From assembly GCA_947503525.1 (NCBI GenBank), contig CANNEA010000003.1:62001-126000 (forward strand): a DNA stretch of 64,000 bases, given 5' to 3'. Of this stretch, positions 37,888 through 47,914 are shown one piece after another. A program made the translations under genes and the position numbers. Positions within the stretch are counted from its first letter, which is position 1, and every line of letters starts with the position of its first letter. Source of the stretch: an uncultured Carboxylicivirga sp. (GTDB lineage Bacteria; Bacteroidota; Bacteroidia; Bacteroidales; Marinilabiliaceae). The notes beneath the pieces were generated by a model. That model was not told the DNA's origin. It searched no databases and saw nothing but the letters and a program-made list of their open reading frames with translations.

Positions 37888-40800
37888 ATGAAAAGAACCA
37901 ACAGCTTGAATCCTTCAGTTAGGAATTTCAAGAAATTAGTTCTGTCAATGAAATTGTGTTTAATATTGCTGATAAGCATAACAGTTTCGGCGAAGGCTAA
38001 TGACACAGGTGAGACTAATGCTAATGTGATTAGTCCTTCGAAGGATATTCTCTTTCAACAAGAGGGTATAAGTATTTCAGGTAGTGTAACGGATACAAAT
38101 GGAGAGCCGATACCTGGTGTTACTGTTTTGGAGAAAGGAACAACAAACGGAACCATTACTGATTTCAACGGAAATTACTCCTTGTCAGGAATTAATCCTT
38201 CAACTACGCTTGTTTATTCCTTTATAGGAATGCAAAGTCAAGAAATAGTTGTTGGAACTCAATCTGTTATTAATGTAACATTACAGACTGAGACAAAAGG
38301 TATAGATGAAGTAGTAATTGTCGGTTATGGTGTTCAGAAAAAGGAGAGTGTGGTGGGTGCCATCACTCAGACCACAGGAGATGATTTAATGGAAAGAGCA
38401 GCTGGTATATCCAATGTTGAAGAAGCATTGCAAGGAAACTTACCTGGTGTTACCGCTATACAAGGTAATGCTACTCCCGGAGAATCTGACATGAAGATTT
38501 TTATTCGTGGTCGAAGTACTTGGAATGGTGAAGGCGGTCCACTTATTCTTGTGGATGGTGTTAAGAGGTCAATGACCGATATAGATATGAATGACATTGA
38601 AAAACTTTCGGTGCTTAAAGATGCTTCTGCTACGGCAGTTTTTGGGGTAGAAGGCGCTAATGGGGTAATATTAATTACCACTAAGCGTGGTCAAACAGGA
38701 AAGGCACAGTTGTCACTAAGTGTGAATACAACAATTAAGTTTGTTTCTCAATTACCAGAAAAATTAGATTCTTATGATGCATTAAAACAGGCAAATAGCT
38801 CTATTCTTAGAGAATTAGCAGTTGCTCCAGCGTCATGGGGAGATTATACCCCCTTGGGTACGCTGGATAAATACCGTAACCCTGCATCTCTGGAAGAAAG
38901 TTATATTTATCCTAACGTTAACTGGGAAGATGAATTGTTGAAAGATTATGCTCAAGATTGGAGAGTTAATTTATCGGTTCGTGGTGGTAATAAAACAGCC
39001 AAATATTTTGGTAGTTTAGCCTACCAAACAGTAGATGATATTTTTAATGGTGGAAAGTATGATAACGGAAGAGGGTATTTAGGTGAATACAATTATCAAA
39101 GATTTAATTATAGAACTAATATTGATTTTAATGTTAGCCCTACCACAGAGTTATCTGTAAACCTTTCTGGTTACCTAGGTATTAGAGAGAATCCAAGTAA
39201 TTTAAATACAGTGCTTAATGGAATCTACCAAATGGCTCCAAATCTTTACACACCTGTATATCCTGATGGTTTTTATGGTAAATCTCTTAATTCTGCGTTT
39301 ATTTTCTCCAACCCTGTTGTAAGTCTGTCGCACAGCGGGTATGATACTTATACGAACTTCCAAGTGAATTCAGATTTTATACTAAAGCAAAAATTAGACT
39401 TTATAACCGAGGGCTTGTCTTTTCAAGGACGATTTTCGCTTGACAATAATATGAGGAGTAGGCAGCAGTTAAATGATGGCGGTGTAGTATATAGATTTTA
39501 TGATGATGGTAGGGAGGAGATTGAATATCCAAATACTGATACACGATTTGATTATGCTCAACCACCTTGGACTATGAATGCCTCTGAAGTAGAGAATAAC
39601 CAACGAGTGCGTAGAATGGTTTATGACTTATCACTTAATTATAACAAAACCATTGCTGAAAAACATAACCTGACAGCGTTGTTTTTATTTAGAAGACAGG
39701 AGGCTGCCACTGGTAGTGCTTTTCCAAGATACCGTGAAGACTGGGTTGGAAGGGTAACTTATAACTACGATTCAAGATACTTTTTAGATGTAAACGGAGC
39801 TTACAATGGGTCTGAAAAATTTGGCCCGGGCTATCGTTTTGACCTCTTTCCTTCTGTAGCGGCAGGATGGACCGTTTCAAACGAAGCGTTTATGAGTGAG
39901 GCTGATTGGTTGGATAAGCTTAAATTTAGAGGGTCTTATGGGATTGTTGGTGATGATAATTTTAGTGGTAGATTTAAATATGCTGACCAATATGCAAGTG
40001 GAGGTTCAGCCTATTTAGTGCCAGGTTCATTTACAGGAAGATCACCTTATACTTTCTATAGAGAAGCATTAGTAGGTAATCCAAACCTTCAGTGGGAGAC
40101 AGCTGTTAAGTATAATTTCGGAGTTGAGTTAACTGTATTTAAAAGTTTATTAACTGCTGAATTTGATTGGTTTGCAGAAGATCGCGATAATATTATAGTT
40201 GCAGGTAATGACCTTAGTGTGCCAAATTTCTATGGAGCAACACCTCCGGATCTTAATACAGGTGAAGTTGAGGTAAGAGGTTATGAGATTGTTCTTGGTT
40301 CCAATTATACATTTGATAGCGGGCTGTATCTTTTTGGTAATTTCAACTTTACGCAAGCAATAGATAAAGTGATATCAAGAGATGATCCATTAGGTAGACC
40401 TGATTATCAAAAGTTTGCTGGTTACCCAATAGGGCAACAAAGAACAGCGATTCCAGCAGGGATAATGACAAATTGGGACGATATTTACATGTCAACACCT
40501 AGAAATGAAAATCAAAGTTTTACACGTGTAGGTTATTATGACGTTGTTGATTTTGATGGAGACGGTGTTTACAATTCTAATTTTGATAACGCGCCTTTTG
40601 GTTATCCAGAACAACCTCAAAGAACCTGGAGTTTTACTCTGGGGGCACGCTACAAGGGCATAAGTCTTTCAGCTCAGTTGTATGGTACTCAAAATGCTTC
40701 CAGAAGGTTTAGTAATAATACGTTTACTCAACAAACACCATTGATTTTTACGCAGGATTTAGATTATTGGACGGTAGATACGCCTAACAATACAGATACA

Positions 40801-41100
40801 CAACCAAGATGGCAGGCAAATGGAGCTACCAACCCAAGGGATAACTGGTTGGATGGATCATTAACAAGGCTTAAATCAGTTATTTTATCCTATGATATAC
40901 CTCAAAAGGCATGTGAAAAGGTTGGGCTGAAGAAAATTAATGTTTTTGTGAATGGTAATAACTTGTTCTTATGGTCTGATATGCCAGATGATAGAGAGTT
41001 TAATTCTGGAAATAATGCGCAAGAATTAAGTGCTTCGCAATCTAGAGGAGATTATCCTACTTTAAAGAGGTTTAACTTTGGTTTGAATGTGAATTTTTAA
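37888..41100 (+). CDS. SusC-like TonB-dependent outer-membrane transporter (first)
   Basis: The ATG at 37888 replaces the upstream TTG at 37855. The 1070-residue protein has an unusually long, basic N-terminal region before the signal hydrophobic core (LCLILLISITVSA). A carboxypeptidase-regulatory-like domain follows (ISISGSVTDTNGEPIPGVTV). The TonB box/plug region carries KGIDEVVIVGYGVQKKESVVGAI, and the plug has LVDGVKRSMTDIDMNDIE and VLKDASATAVFG. The beta-barrel ends NFGLNVNF, with the terminal aromatic needed for Bam assembly. It imports oligosaccharides across the outer membrane with its SusD partner 12 bp downstream. It heads a five-gene operon behind operator C. Confidence 0.96.
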   Translation: MKRTNSLNPSVRNFKKLVLSMKLCLILLISITVSAKANDTGETNANVISPSKDILFQQEGISISGSVTDTNGEPIPGVTVLEKGTTNGTITDFNGNYSLSGINPSTTLVYSFIGMQSQEIVVGTQSVINVTLQTETKGIDEVVIVGYGVQKKESVVGAITQTTGDDLMERAAGISNVEEALQGNLPGVTAIQGNATPGESDMKIFIRGRSTWNGEGGPLILVDGVKRSMTDIDMNDIEKLSVLKDASATAVFGVEGANGVILITTKRGQTGKAQLSLSVNTTIKFVSQLPEKLDSYDALKQANSSILRELAVAPASWGDYTPLGTLDKYRNPASLEESYIYPNVNWEDELLKDYAQDWRVNLSVRGGNKTAKYFGSLAYQTVDDIFNGGKYDNGRGYLGEYNYQRFNYRTNIDFNVSPTTELSVNLSGYLGIRENPSNLNTVLNGIYQMAPNLYTPVYPDGFYGKSLNSAFIFSNPVVSLSHSGYDTYTNFQVNSDFILKQKLDFITEGLSFQGRFSLDNNMRSRQQLNDGGVVYRFYDDGREEIEYPNTDTRFDYAQPPWTMNASEVENNQRVRRMVYDLSLNYNKTIAEKHNLTALFLFRRQEAATGSAFPRYREDWVGRVTYNYDSRYFLDVNGAYNGSEKFGPGYRFDLFPSVAAGWTVSNEAFMSEADWLDKLKFRGSYGIVGDDNFSGRFKYADQYASGGSAYLVPGSFTGRSPYTFYREALVGNPNLQWETAVKYNFGVELTVFKSLLTAEFDWFAEDRDNIIVAGNDLSVPNFYGATPPDLNTGEVEVRGYEIVLGSNYTFDSGLYLFGNFNFTQAIDKVISRDDPLGRPDYQKFAGYPIGQQRTAIPAGIMTNWDDIYMSTPRNENQSFTRVGYYDVVDFDGDGVYNSNFDNAPFGYPEQPQRTWSFTLGARYKGISLSAQLYGTQNASRRFSNNTFTQQTPLIFTQDLDYWTVDTPNNTDTQPRWQANGATNPRDNWLDGSLTRLKSVILSYDIPQKACEKVGLKKINVFVNGNNLFLWSDMPDDREFNSGNNAQELSASQSRGDYPTLKRFNFGLNVNF

Positions 41101-41112
41101 AAAAAAGGACTA

Positions 41113-43011
41113 ATGAAAAACTATATAATAATACTATTAATGATCTTAGGACTCGTATTGTCTGTTTCGTGCGAGGATTATTTAGATCAGGCACCAGAAT
41201 CGGCCCTAGACGAAAAAGAGGTTTTCTCAAGCTTTAAAAATGCTCAAGGTTTTGTTGAAGAAATGTATGCCTTAGTGGTATCGTATGAAATGCAAACGCA
41301 TACCTTTCAGGATTTTCTTTTGGGAGATGACGGACATGTAAATAGAACGGCAAAAATAAGTGGTGATATTGATGCAGGAAACTTTAATGCTGTTATATCA
41401 GATAACTTTGCTTACTTTAATAATCACTATGGATCTGAATATGGATCTACTGGGACCAATTCAGCCAATGTTGAGAATAATAATAATTTTAATCGCCAAA
41501 GACCTGGGTTATATGATGGCAGCTTACGTGGTATTCGTAAAGCCAATATTTTAATTCAAAATATTGATTTGATGGTAAATGCAAGTCAAGAGGAAAAAGA
41601 TGTTATTCTTGGACAAGCTTATTTTTTTAGAGCATTTTTCCATAACGAGATTATGAAATTTTGGGGGCGTTATCCATACATTGATAAAGTCTTACTGGAT
41701 GATTTTAAATTACTACGTCCAGAAACCTATAAAGAAGTTGCTTTACTAGCTAATGAAGATTACAAAAAAGCCATTGAATTATTGCCCGTAGATTGGGATC
41801 AAGAGAGTTATGGACAACTAACCTTAGGTGAGAATATGGGTAGGGTTACTAAAGGAACGGCATATGCTTTTCAAGGGAAAAACCTACTTTTAGCAGCAAG
41901 TCCTTTAATGTATGCAAATAACGGAAGTAATATAAATACTTACCAATATGACAAAGAGCTATGTGATATGGCTGTTGATGCCTTTGCTGGAATTCTTAAA
42001 TTAGCCGATCAAGGACGTTACCAATTGGCTACTTGGGATAATTATGATGAGGTCTTTTGGAAAACATCAGTGCCTAATTCATGGCCAGGAAGTACAGAAT
42101 TTGTGTTTGCTGCTGGAGGAGGTAATCAAGGTCAAGTCGAAAGATTTATGACATCAGGAGTAAATAGAGACATACATGGTAGCGTTTCAGAAAACATCTC
42201 TCCTACTCATAATTATATTCATTACAATTTTGGAATGTCTAATGGACTTTCTATAGAGGATGATCTTAGTGGTGATTATGGCCCAACATTGTATGATCCT
42301 ACGAAGCCTTATGAAAATCGTGATCCACGGTTTTACAGATGGCATATTATTGATGGTGATGAAGTTGCTCCAAAAGCAACTGGAGGAAATGCAAAGCACA
42401 GATTTGCCCAGCTTTGGTATGTAACTGCAAGTGAAGCAGGTATACACCGTAGAACGGTCTTTGATAATAAAAAATCTACAACAGGGTATATGTGGACAAA
42501 ATTCTATCCCAGAGTTGATGGTGAGTATCATAGCAAATGGAATAATATTATAAGACAATATTCTGGTATGCGTTTGCATATGAGACTTACCGATGTGTAT
42601 TTAATGTATGCAGAAGCATTACATGCATCTAAAGGAGCTACTGCAGCACCAAATTCTTATAACTTAACTGCCGAGGGTGCAATTAATTTATTCCGTAACC
42701 GAGCGGGTATTTCTAGTGTACATTCTGATATAGTTGTGGATAACAACAAATTTATGGATGAACTTAGAAGAGAAAGAGCTGTTGAGTTAAGTTATGAAGC
42801 ACATAGATGGGTAGATATTCGACGATGGGGAGTAGCTCATGTAGATAGGTACAAAAGAAAATTAGCCTTTGATTTTCCAGAAGACAGAACTAGTTTCACA
42901 GAAACTCTTCTTGTAGAGAGAGTTTGTGAGTACCCTCAGCACTATTGGTTACCATTTCCAGCTGATCAAACACAAATATACGAGGGATTCCCTCAAAATC
43001 CAGGGTGGTAG
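41113..43011 (+). CDS. SusD-like surface glycan-binding lipoprotein (first)
   Basis: The 632-residue RagB/SusD family protein has a lipobox (LVLSVSC) and the early EDYLDQAPESALDEKEVF signature. The TPR-like helical core includes GQAYFFRAFFHNEIMKFWGRYP. The C-terminal SusD domain has MRLTDVYLMYAEAL, FRNRAGI, RRERAVELSYEAHRWVDIRRWG and ending QNPGW. It forms the lid of the SusC pore encoded 12 bp upstream and captures oligosaccharides at the cell surface. The large number of aromatic residues fits glycan binding. It is 37 bp from the second SusC gene. Confidence 0.96.
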   Translation: MKNYIIILLMILGLVLSVSCEDYLDQAPESALDEKEVFSSFKNAQGFVEEMYALVVSYEMQTHTFQDFLLGDDGHVNRTAKISGDIDAGNFNAVISDNFAYFNNHYGSEYGSTGTNSANVENNNNFNRQRPGLYDGSLRGIRKANILIQNIDLMVNASQEEKDVILGQAYFFRAFFHNEIMKFWGRYPYIDKVLLDDFKLLRPETYKEVALLANEDYKKAIELLPVDWDQESYGQLTLGENMGRVTKGTAYAFQGKNLLLAASPLMYANNGSNINTYQYDKELCDMAVDAFAGILKLADQGRYQLATWDNYDEVFWKTSVPNSWPGSTEFVFAAGGGNQGQVERFMTSGVNRDIHGSVSENISPTHNYIHYNFGMSNGLSIEDDLSGDYGPTLYDPTKPYENRDPRFYRWHIIDGDEVAPKATGGNAKHRFAQLWYVTASEAGIHRRTVFDNKKSTTGYMWTKFYPRVDGEYHSKWNNIIRQYSGMRLHMRLTDVYLMYAEALHASKGATAAPNSYNLTAEGAINLFRNRAGISSVHSDIVVDNNKFMDELRRERAVELSYEAHRWVDIRRWGVAHVDRYKRKLAFDFPEDRTSFTETLLVERVCEYPQHYWLPFPADQTQIYEGFPQNPGW

Positions 43012-43048
43012 TCTTGTACAAATTCGTTTTAATTAATACTAAGAGAAA

Positions 43049-46000
43049 ATGAAGAATAAATTATATAGGTTGTTTATTCTAGCCGGTTTAATGTTGTTTT
43101 GCTTTGGTAATATTACAATGGCTCAACTAAATGGCAAAGAAATAAAAGCAACTGTGGTTGATAAACAAGGAAATCCGTTAAGCGGAGTTTATGTTTATGG
43201 CCCAAAGGGAAGTAAAGCATCTTCCGATGCTAATGGACAGTTTCAAATTAAAATAGGTAATAGTGATGATTCTTTTGTAATTGAAAAAATGGGTTATGAA
43301 TCAGAACTGATTTATTTATCTGATTTTACAGGTGCTATTACCTTGGAGAAATCGCTTTTTATGGCTACCGAAGATGATGAAATTAAGATGGGAGTTAGTA
43401 CCAAGAACCGTCGTGAAATCGTTGGAGCTGTGTCATCAGTAAACACAAAAGACCGTTTAACTTATGATAACACACAGTGGGTTAGAGATTATCTTAATGG
43501 TTTAACAGTAGGAGTAAGAGGCTCAGATAATATTAGAGGTTTAGGGAACGCTGTTTTTGTCATTGATGGAGTACTTGGTCGTGACCCAAATATTCTTAAT
43601 ATGGAAGAGGTTGAGCAGATCACGGTGCTTAAAGATGCAAACGCTGTGGCGTTATACGGTAGTCAAGCTAGAAATGGTGTGATTGTAATTAACACGAAAC
43701 GCGGAAAAATAAATAAAAAGGAAATTAAAGTTAATATACGTTCTGGAATTGAAACACCACGGGCTTTGCCTAACTATTTGAATTCAGCGGAGTATATGAC
43801 GCTTTATAATGAGGCTAGAAATAATGATGGCTTAGATGATTTTTTTGAACCTTCACTGATAGAAGAGTATAGAACAAATTCTAATCCATATAAATACCCC
43901 GATGTAGATTTTTATTCAAGTGATTACATGCAGACCTATGTGCATTTTACAAATGTTATAACGGAGTTTTCTGGCGGGAATGATAAAAATCAGTATTATA
44001 TTAACGTTGGTTGGAATAATAGAGGGGAATGGGTTGATATTAATGAAGATATAAATGCAGGAACGAATCGTTTTAATGTAAGAGGTAATATAGATTTTAG
44101 GGTAAATGATTGGATTACAAGTAGTTTAGATGGCATTGCGATTATAAGTACAAATAAATCGTCTAGAGCTGATTTGTTAAGCGAGGGTACTACTTTTAAA
44201 CCTAATGCTTATGCTCCATTTTTACCAGTAGATTTAGTAGATACAAGCAACCCTACAGTTGCAGGACAGTTGGAAGCGGCACGCAAGTTTGGTGGGAGGC
44301 TTTTGGGATCAACACAACAATTTGGTTCAGATGCACCAGTAGCTCTGGCTATTGCCGGGGGTTATCGTAATAGGGTGTTTCGTACTACACAGTTTAACAA
44401 CTCAATCAATTTTGATTTATCAGGAATAACAGAAGGTTTGTCGGCAAAAACCTATTTAAGTTTTGATTTTTACGATTCTTATAATTTATCTATTGAGAAT
44501 CAATTTAAAACATATGAACCTTATTGGGAAGGTGATAGAATAGCAAGTTTTGGGCCAGATCCAGATAATCCTAATATCTTTGGTGAAGACCTAAAAGATC
44601 AAACTGAAAATGTTAGTACTAATGGTTTTGTAGCCCGATTTGGTTTTTACGGATTGATTAATTACCAAAAGAAAATAACTGCAAAGTCCTCTATAAATAC
44701 AACCTTCTTAGGGTTTTATAATTCTATGAATACCGATAATGTTATTCAAACAGATAAGGATGCGCACTTAGGGTTTCAAATGACTTACGATTTTGATAAA
44801 AAAATCTTCGTTGATTTTAGTGGGGCGTATGTGCACTCAATCAAATTACCCGAAGGCAAAAGAGGTGCGTTCTCACCAACACTAGGTTTGGCATACATTC
44901 TTAGTGAGGAGCCGTTTATGAAAGATATTGACTTTATCGATTACTTAAAGTTGAAAGCAACAGCAGGTATAATAAACTCTGATTTAGGTATAACGGCTGC
45001 TTCTGCTGATGATAGCGATTACTATTTATATGGTGAATACTATTCAGACGGGAATAATTTTACTTGGGCAGATGGAATTCAAAACCGTAGGCAAAACATC
45101 TCTCAAGGAGAAAACCTTGACCTTGGTTATGAAGAGCGCATAGACTTAAACATTGGTTTTGAAAGTTATTTCATGAATTCACTTTGGTTAGAGTTTAATT
45201 ATTTTAAATCTGAATTGGACAAGCAAGTAACGTTCTTGAATGCGCAATATCCGTCTTATTATAATACGTTCAGACCATATAATAATTTCAATAAGAATTT
45301 ATATACGGGGTTTGAATTAGGTATGAATTTTAATAAAACCTTTAATGATTTTTCAGTAGCTATAGGTGCCAATGTTTTGTACAGTCAAACGGAAGTATCA
45401 AAACGATCTGAAATATATCAGTTTGATTACCAAAACAGAGTTGGAAAAGAGCTTTCTACAATGTTTGGATTAGAGGATCAGGGGTTTTATTCTGAGGCCG
45501 ATTTTGATTCAAATGGTGAATTAATTGACGGTTTGCCAGTTCCTCAATTTGGTGTGGTAAAGCCTGGCGATTTAAAATATAAAGATCAAAACGCAGATAA
45601 TATTATTGATAATGACGATAATATTGCTCTTGGACAATCTAGTAGTCCTTGGTCCTATGGTATTAACCTAAACTTAAAGTATAAAGCATTTAATCTGTTT
45701 ATACTTGGAACAGGACAAACAGGGGCAAATGGTAATAAGTTAAATAATAGCTTTAATAATTATTATGGCGTAAATGGTAATGATAAGTATTCGGAAGTTG
45801 TTTTAGGACGTTGGACACCGGAAACTGCAAGTTCTGCAACCTTTCCTAGGTTATCATCACTAAATAATCAAAACAACTTTAGAAACTCTTCGTTTTGGTT
45901 GTATGACAATAGTTACTTTAATATTAACCGTGCGCAGTTAACTTATGAATTCAGTGATAACGTTTGTAACAAAATTGGCATGGAAGATTTTAGTATAAAT

Positions 46001-46114
46001 CTATCAGGAACTAATCTTTTCGAAGTTGCTAAAAACAAAGATATCCGCCAATTAAGAATTGGATCAGCGCCTCTGACTAGAGCTTATACTCTTGGTTTAA
46101 GAATGTCATTTTAA
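43049..46114 (+). CDS. SusC-like TonB-dependent transporter (second)
   Basis: The 1021-residue protein has a signal peptide (ending ITMAQ). The N-terminal carboxypeptidase-like domain is IKATVVDKQGNPLSGVYVYG, followed by the plug (VFVIDGVLGRDPNILNMEEVEQ, VLKDANAVALYGSQARNG) and the barrel ending YTLGLRMSF. Compared with the first SusC, the domain is more degenerate, and the stretch before the plug, MATEDDEIKMGVSTKNRRE, lacks the usual VVVTALG-like TonB box. Energisation may differ, or the box may lie elsewhere. The barrel sequence differs strongly from the first SusC, so it is not a recent duplicate and may handle a different oligosaccharide size or sulfation. Confidence 0.94.
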   Translation: MKNKLYRLFILAGLMLFCFGNITMAQLNGKEIKATVVDKQGNPLSGVYVYGPKGSKASSDANGQFQIKIGNSDDSFVIEKMGYESELIYLSDFTGAITLEKSLFMATEDDEIKMGVSTKNRREIVGAVSSVNTKDRLTYDNTQWVRDYLNGLTVGVRGSDNIRGLGNAVFVIDGVLGRDPNILNMEEVEQITVLKDANAVALYGSQARNGVIVINTKRGKINKKEIKVNIRSGIETPRALPNYLNSAEYMTLYNEARNNDGLDDFFEPSLIEEYRTNSNPYKYPDVDFYSSDYMQTYVHFTNVITEFSGGNDKNQYYINVGWNNRGEWVDINEDINAGTNRFNVRGNIDFRVNDWITSSLDGIAIISTNKSSRADLLSEGTTFKPNAYAPFLPVDLVDTSNPTVAGQLEAARKFGGRLLGSTQQFGSDAPVALAIAGGYRNRVFRTTQFNNSINFDLSGITEGLSAKTYLSFDFYDSYNLSIENQFKTYEPYWEGDRIASFGPDPDNPNIFGEDLKDQTENVSTNGFVARFGFYGLINYQKKITAKSSINTTFLGFYNSMNTDNVIQTDKDAHLGFQMTYDFDKKIFVDFSGAYVHSIKLPEGKRGAFSPTLGLAYILSEEPFMKDIDFIDYLKLKATAGIINSDLGITAASADDSDYYLYGEYYSDGNNFTWADGIQNRRQNISQGENLDLGYEERIDLNIGFESYFMNSLWLEFNYFKSELDKQVTFLNAQYPSYYNTFRPYNNFNKNLYTGFELGMNFNKTFNDFSVAIGANVLYSQTEVSKRSEIYQFDYQNRVGKELSTMFGLEDQGFYSEADFDSNGELIDGLPVPQFGVVKPGDLKYKDQNADNIIDNDDNIALGQSSSPWSYGINLNLKYKAFNLFILGTGQTGANGNKLNNSFNNYYGVNGNDKYSEVVLGRWTPETASSATFPRLSSLNNQNNFRNSSFWLYDNSYFNINRAQLTYEFSDNVCNKIGMEDFSINLSGTNLFEVAKNKDIRQLRIGSAPLTRAYTLGLRMSF

Positions 46115-46141
46115 TATAATTATGAAATTAAGATAACTAAA

Positions 46142-47875
46142 ATGAAAAATTTAATAAAATATATATCAATTGTGTTTGTTTTTGCCGGCATGATTGCCTG
46201 TGAAGACATGTTGGAACCCATTGATGAAAACAGGTTAGATCTTGATTTTGTTAGCACGAATCCAGATGCAGCAGAAGGGATATTATTAAATGCATATTCG
46301 GGTCTGCTTAATCAGTTTTCATTTTCTGAGGGAGGTGCCGATGATGCTGTTAATAATCAGAGAGGTAATGGATACAAAAGAATGGCTCTTGGCGAGTTAA
46401 GTTCGCAATATAATCCAGCTGCCCGTTGGGGGAGTTTTGAGCGTGTTTTCTGGGTAAACCGATTTCTGGAAATTATTGATGCAGGAGAAATAGTGTGGAG
46501 CAGAGATACATTAACTAATGACATGTTTTACCTTCGTTTGAAGGGTGAAGCAATGGCATTAAGAGGATTGCATCATTTTTATGTGCTTCAAGCACATGCA
46601 GGTGTAGGTTATTCTAGAGAATTATTGGGTATTCCTTATTTTACAGAATTTATTGAACCTGATGGTAACTTTAACGTATCCCGTTTATCATTCGAAGCTT
46701 CTGTTCAGGCTATTATGGCCGATTTTGATGCAGCACTTACATTGTTACCAACCGATTATGGATTAAGTGCTGGAGAAGTAGACCCATGGTACGCAGATTT
46801 GGAAGGCTTTGATTATGCGAAATACCAAGTGGTTAATGATAACTATTTTGATTTACGTATTTCAGGAAGAATTGTAAGAGCACTTAAAGCACGTTTGGCT
46901 TTATTTGCAGCTAGTCCATCATTCCTGGATGGTCAAAGTGGTTACTATACTATTGCCGCAAATAATGCCAGTGAAGTATTAAATACCATTGGTGGGGTTT
47001 CTGGCTTGGCAGCTGATGGTGTAGAATTTTATACCTCAGATGACGACATCAACAGTGGAGAGATGTTATGGCGTGGATCCATTGGTGGAAATAGTTCAAC
47101 TTACGAAGCGAGAATGTTTCCCCCTTCAGTGAATGGTAATGGGGAGATTAATCCAACTCAAAATTTTGTGGATGCCTTTCCAATGCGAAGTGGATTTCCT
47201 GCTACTCAAGAAAATGGATATGATCCTCAAAACCCTTATGCCAATAGAGATCCAAGATTAGAGAAGTATGTAGTTTTTAATGGATCTGAATTTGGTGGAG
47301 GTTTTATTAATACTGGTGTAGGCGGCGGAATAGATAGGTTAGATTCTATTGCTCAAAAATCTACAACTACGGGGTATTACCTTAAGAAATTGTTACGCCC
47401 AGACGTTAGAATTAATAATGACGGAACAACGCAAGGAAAGAGACACTATAATGTATATTTTAGATATACGGAATTGTTTTTAATATTGGCTGAAGCAGCA
47501 AACGAAATTGGAGGCCCTGACCATATGGTGAACGGAATGTCTGCTCGTGATGTTATTGCTGCAGTCCGCGAAAGAGCGGGTATCACACAACCTGATGATT
47601 ATTTGGCCAGCATTAATAATACGGAAGAAATGAGAGATCTAATTCGAAACGAACGTCGATTAGAACTTAGTTTTGAGGGGCATAGATTCTGGGATCTTAG
47701 ACGATGGGGCTTGTCATTAAATGAAACAGCTAAAGGTTACTTCTATGATGGTAGTAATTATGTAGAACTTCCTTCTGTGGAAATCAGAAATTATCAATCA
47801 TTTGCTACTTATATGCCAATTCCAAATGCTGAAACGATAAAGTTTTCTGAACTTGAGCAAAATAATGGCTGGTAG
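46142..47875 (+). CDS. SusD-like surface glycan-binding lipoprotein (second)
   Basis: The 577-residue RagB/SusD protein has a lipobox (FAGMIAC). EDMLEPIDENRLDLDFV begins the family signature. The helical core (MALRGLHHFYVLQAHAGVG, AFRALKARLALFAASPSFL-type segment) and the C-terminal MSARDVIAAVRERAGI and RLELSFEGHRFWDLRRWGL motifs are present. It pairs with the SusC 27 bp upstream. A Gly/Asn-rich loop near residues 385-400 (GGGFINTGVGGGIDRLD) is unusual for the family and could be a flexible surface loop. The next gene follows after 39 bp. Confidence 0.95.
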   Translation: MKNLIKYISIVFVFAGMIACEDMLEPIDENRLDLDFVSTNPDAAEGILLNAYSGLLNQFSFSEGGADDAVNNQRGNGYKRMALGELSSQYNPAARWGSFERVFWVNRFLEIIDAGEIVWSRDTLTNDMFYLRLKGEAMALRGLHHFYVLQAHAGVGYSRELLGIPYFTEFIEPDGNFNVSRLSFEASVQAIMADFDAALTLLPTDYGLSAGEVDPWYADLEGFDYAKYQVVNDNYFDLRISGRIVRALKARLALFAASPSFLDGQSGYYTIAANNASEVLNTIGGVSGLAADGVEFYTSDDDINSGEMLWRGSIGGNSSTYEARMFPPSVNGNGEINPTQNFVDAFPMRSGFPATQENGYDPQNPYANRDPRLEKYVVFNGSEFGGGFINTGVGGGIDRLDSIAQKSTTTGYYLKKLLRPDVRINNDGTTQGKRHYNVYFRYTELFLILAEAANEIGGPDHMVNGMSARDVIAAVRERAGITQPDDYLASINNTEEMRDLIRNERRLELSFEGHRFWDLRRWGLSLNETAKGYFYDGSNYVELPSVEIRNYQSFATYMPIPNAETIKFSELEQNNGW

Positions 47876-47914
47876 GATAAGCGCAAATTTTTAATAGACT
47901 TAAAAATATTAGAT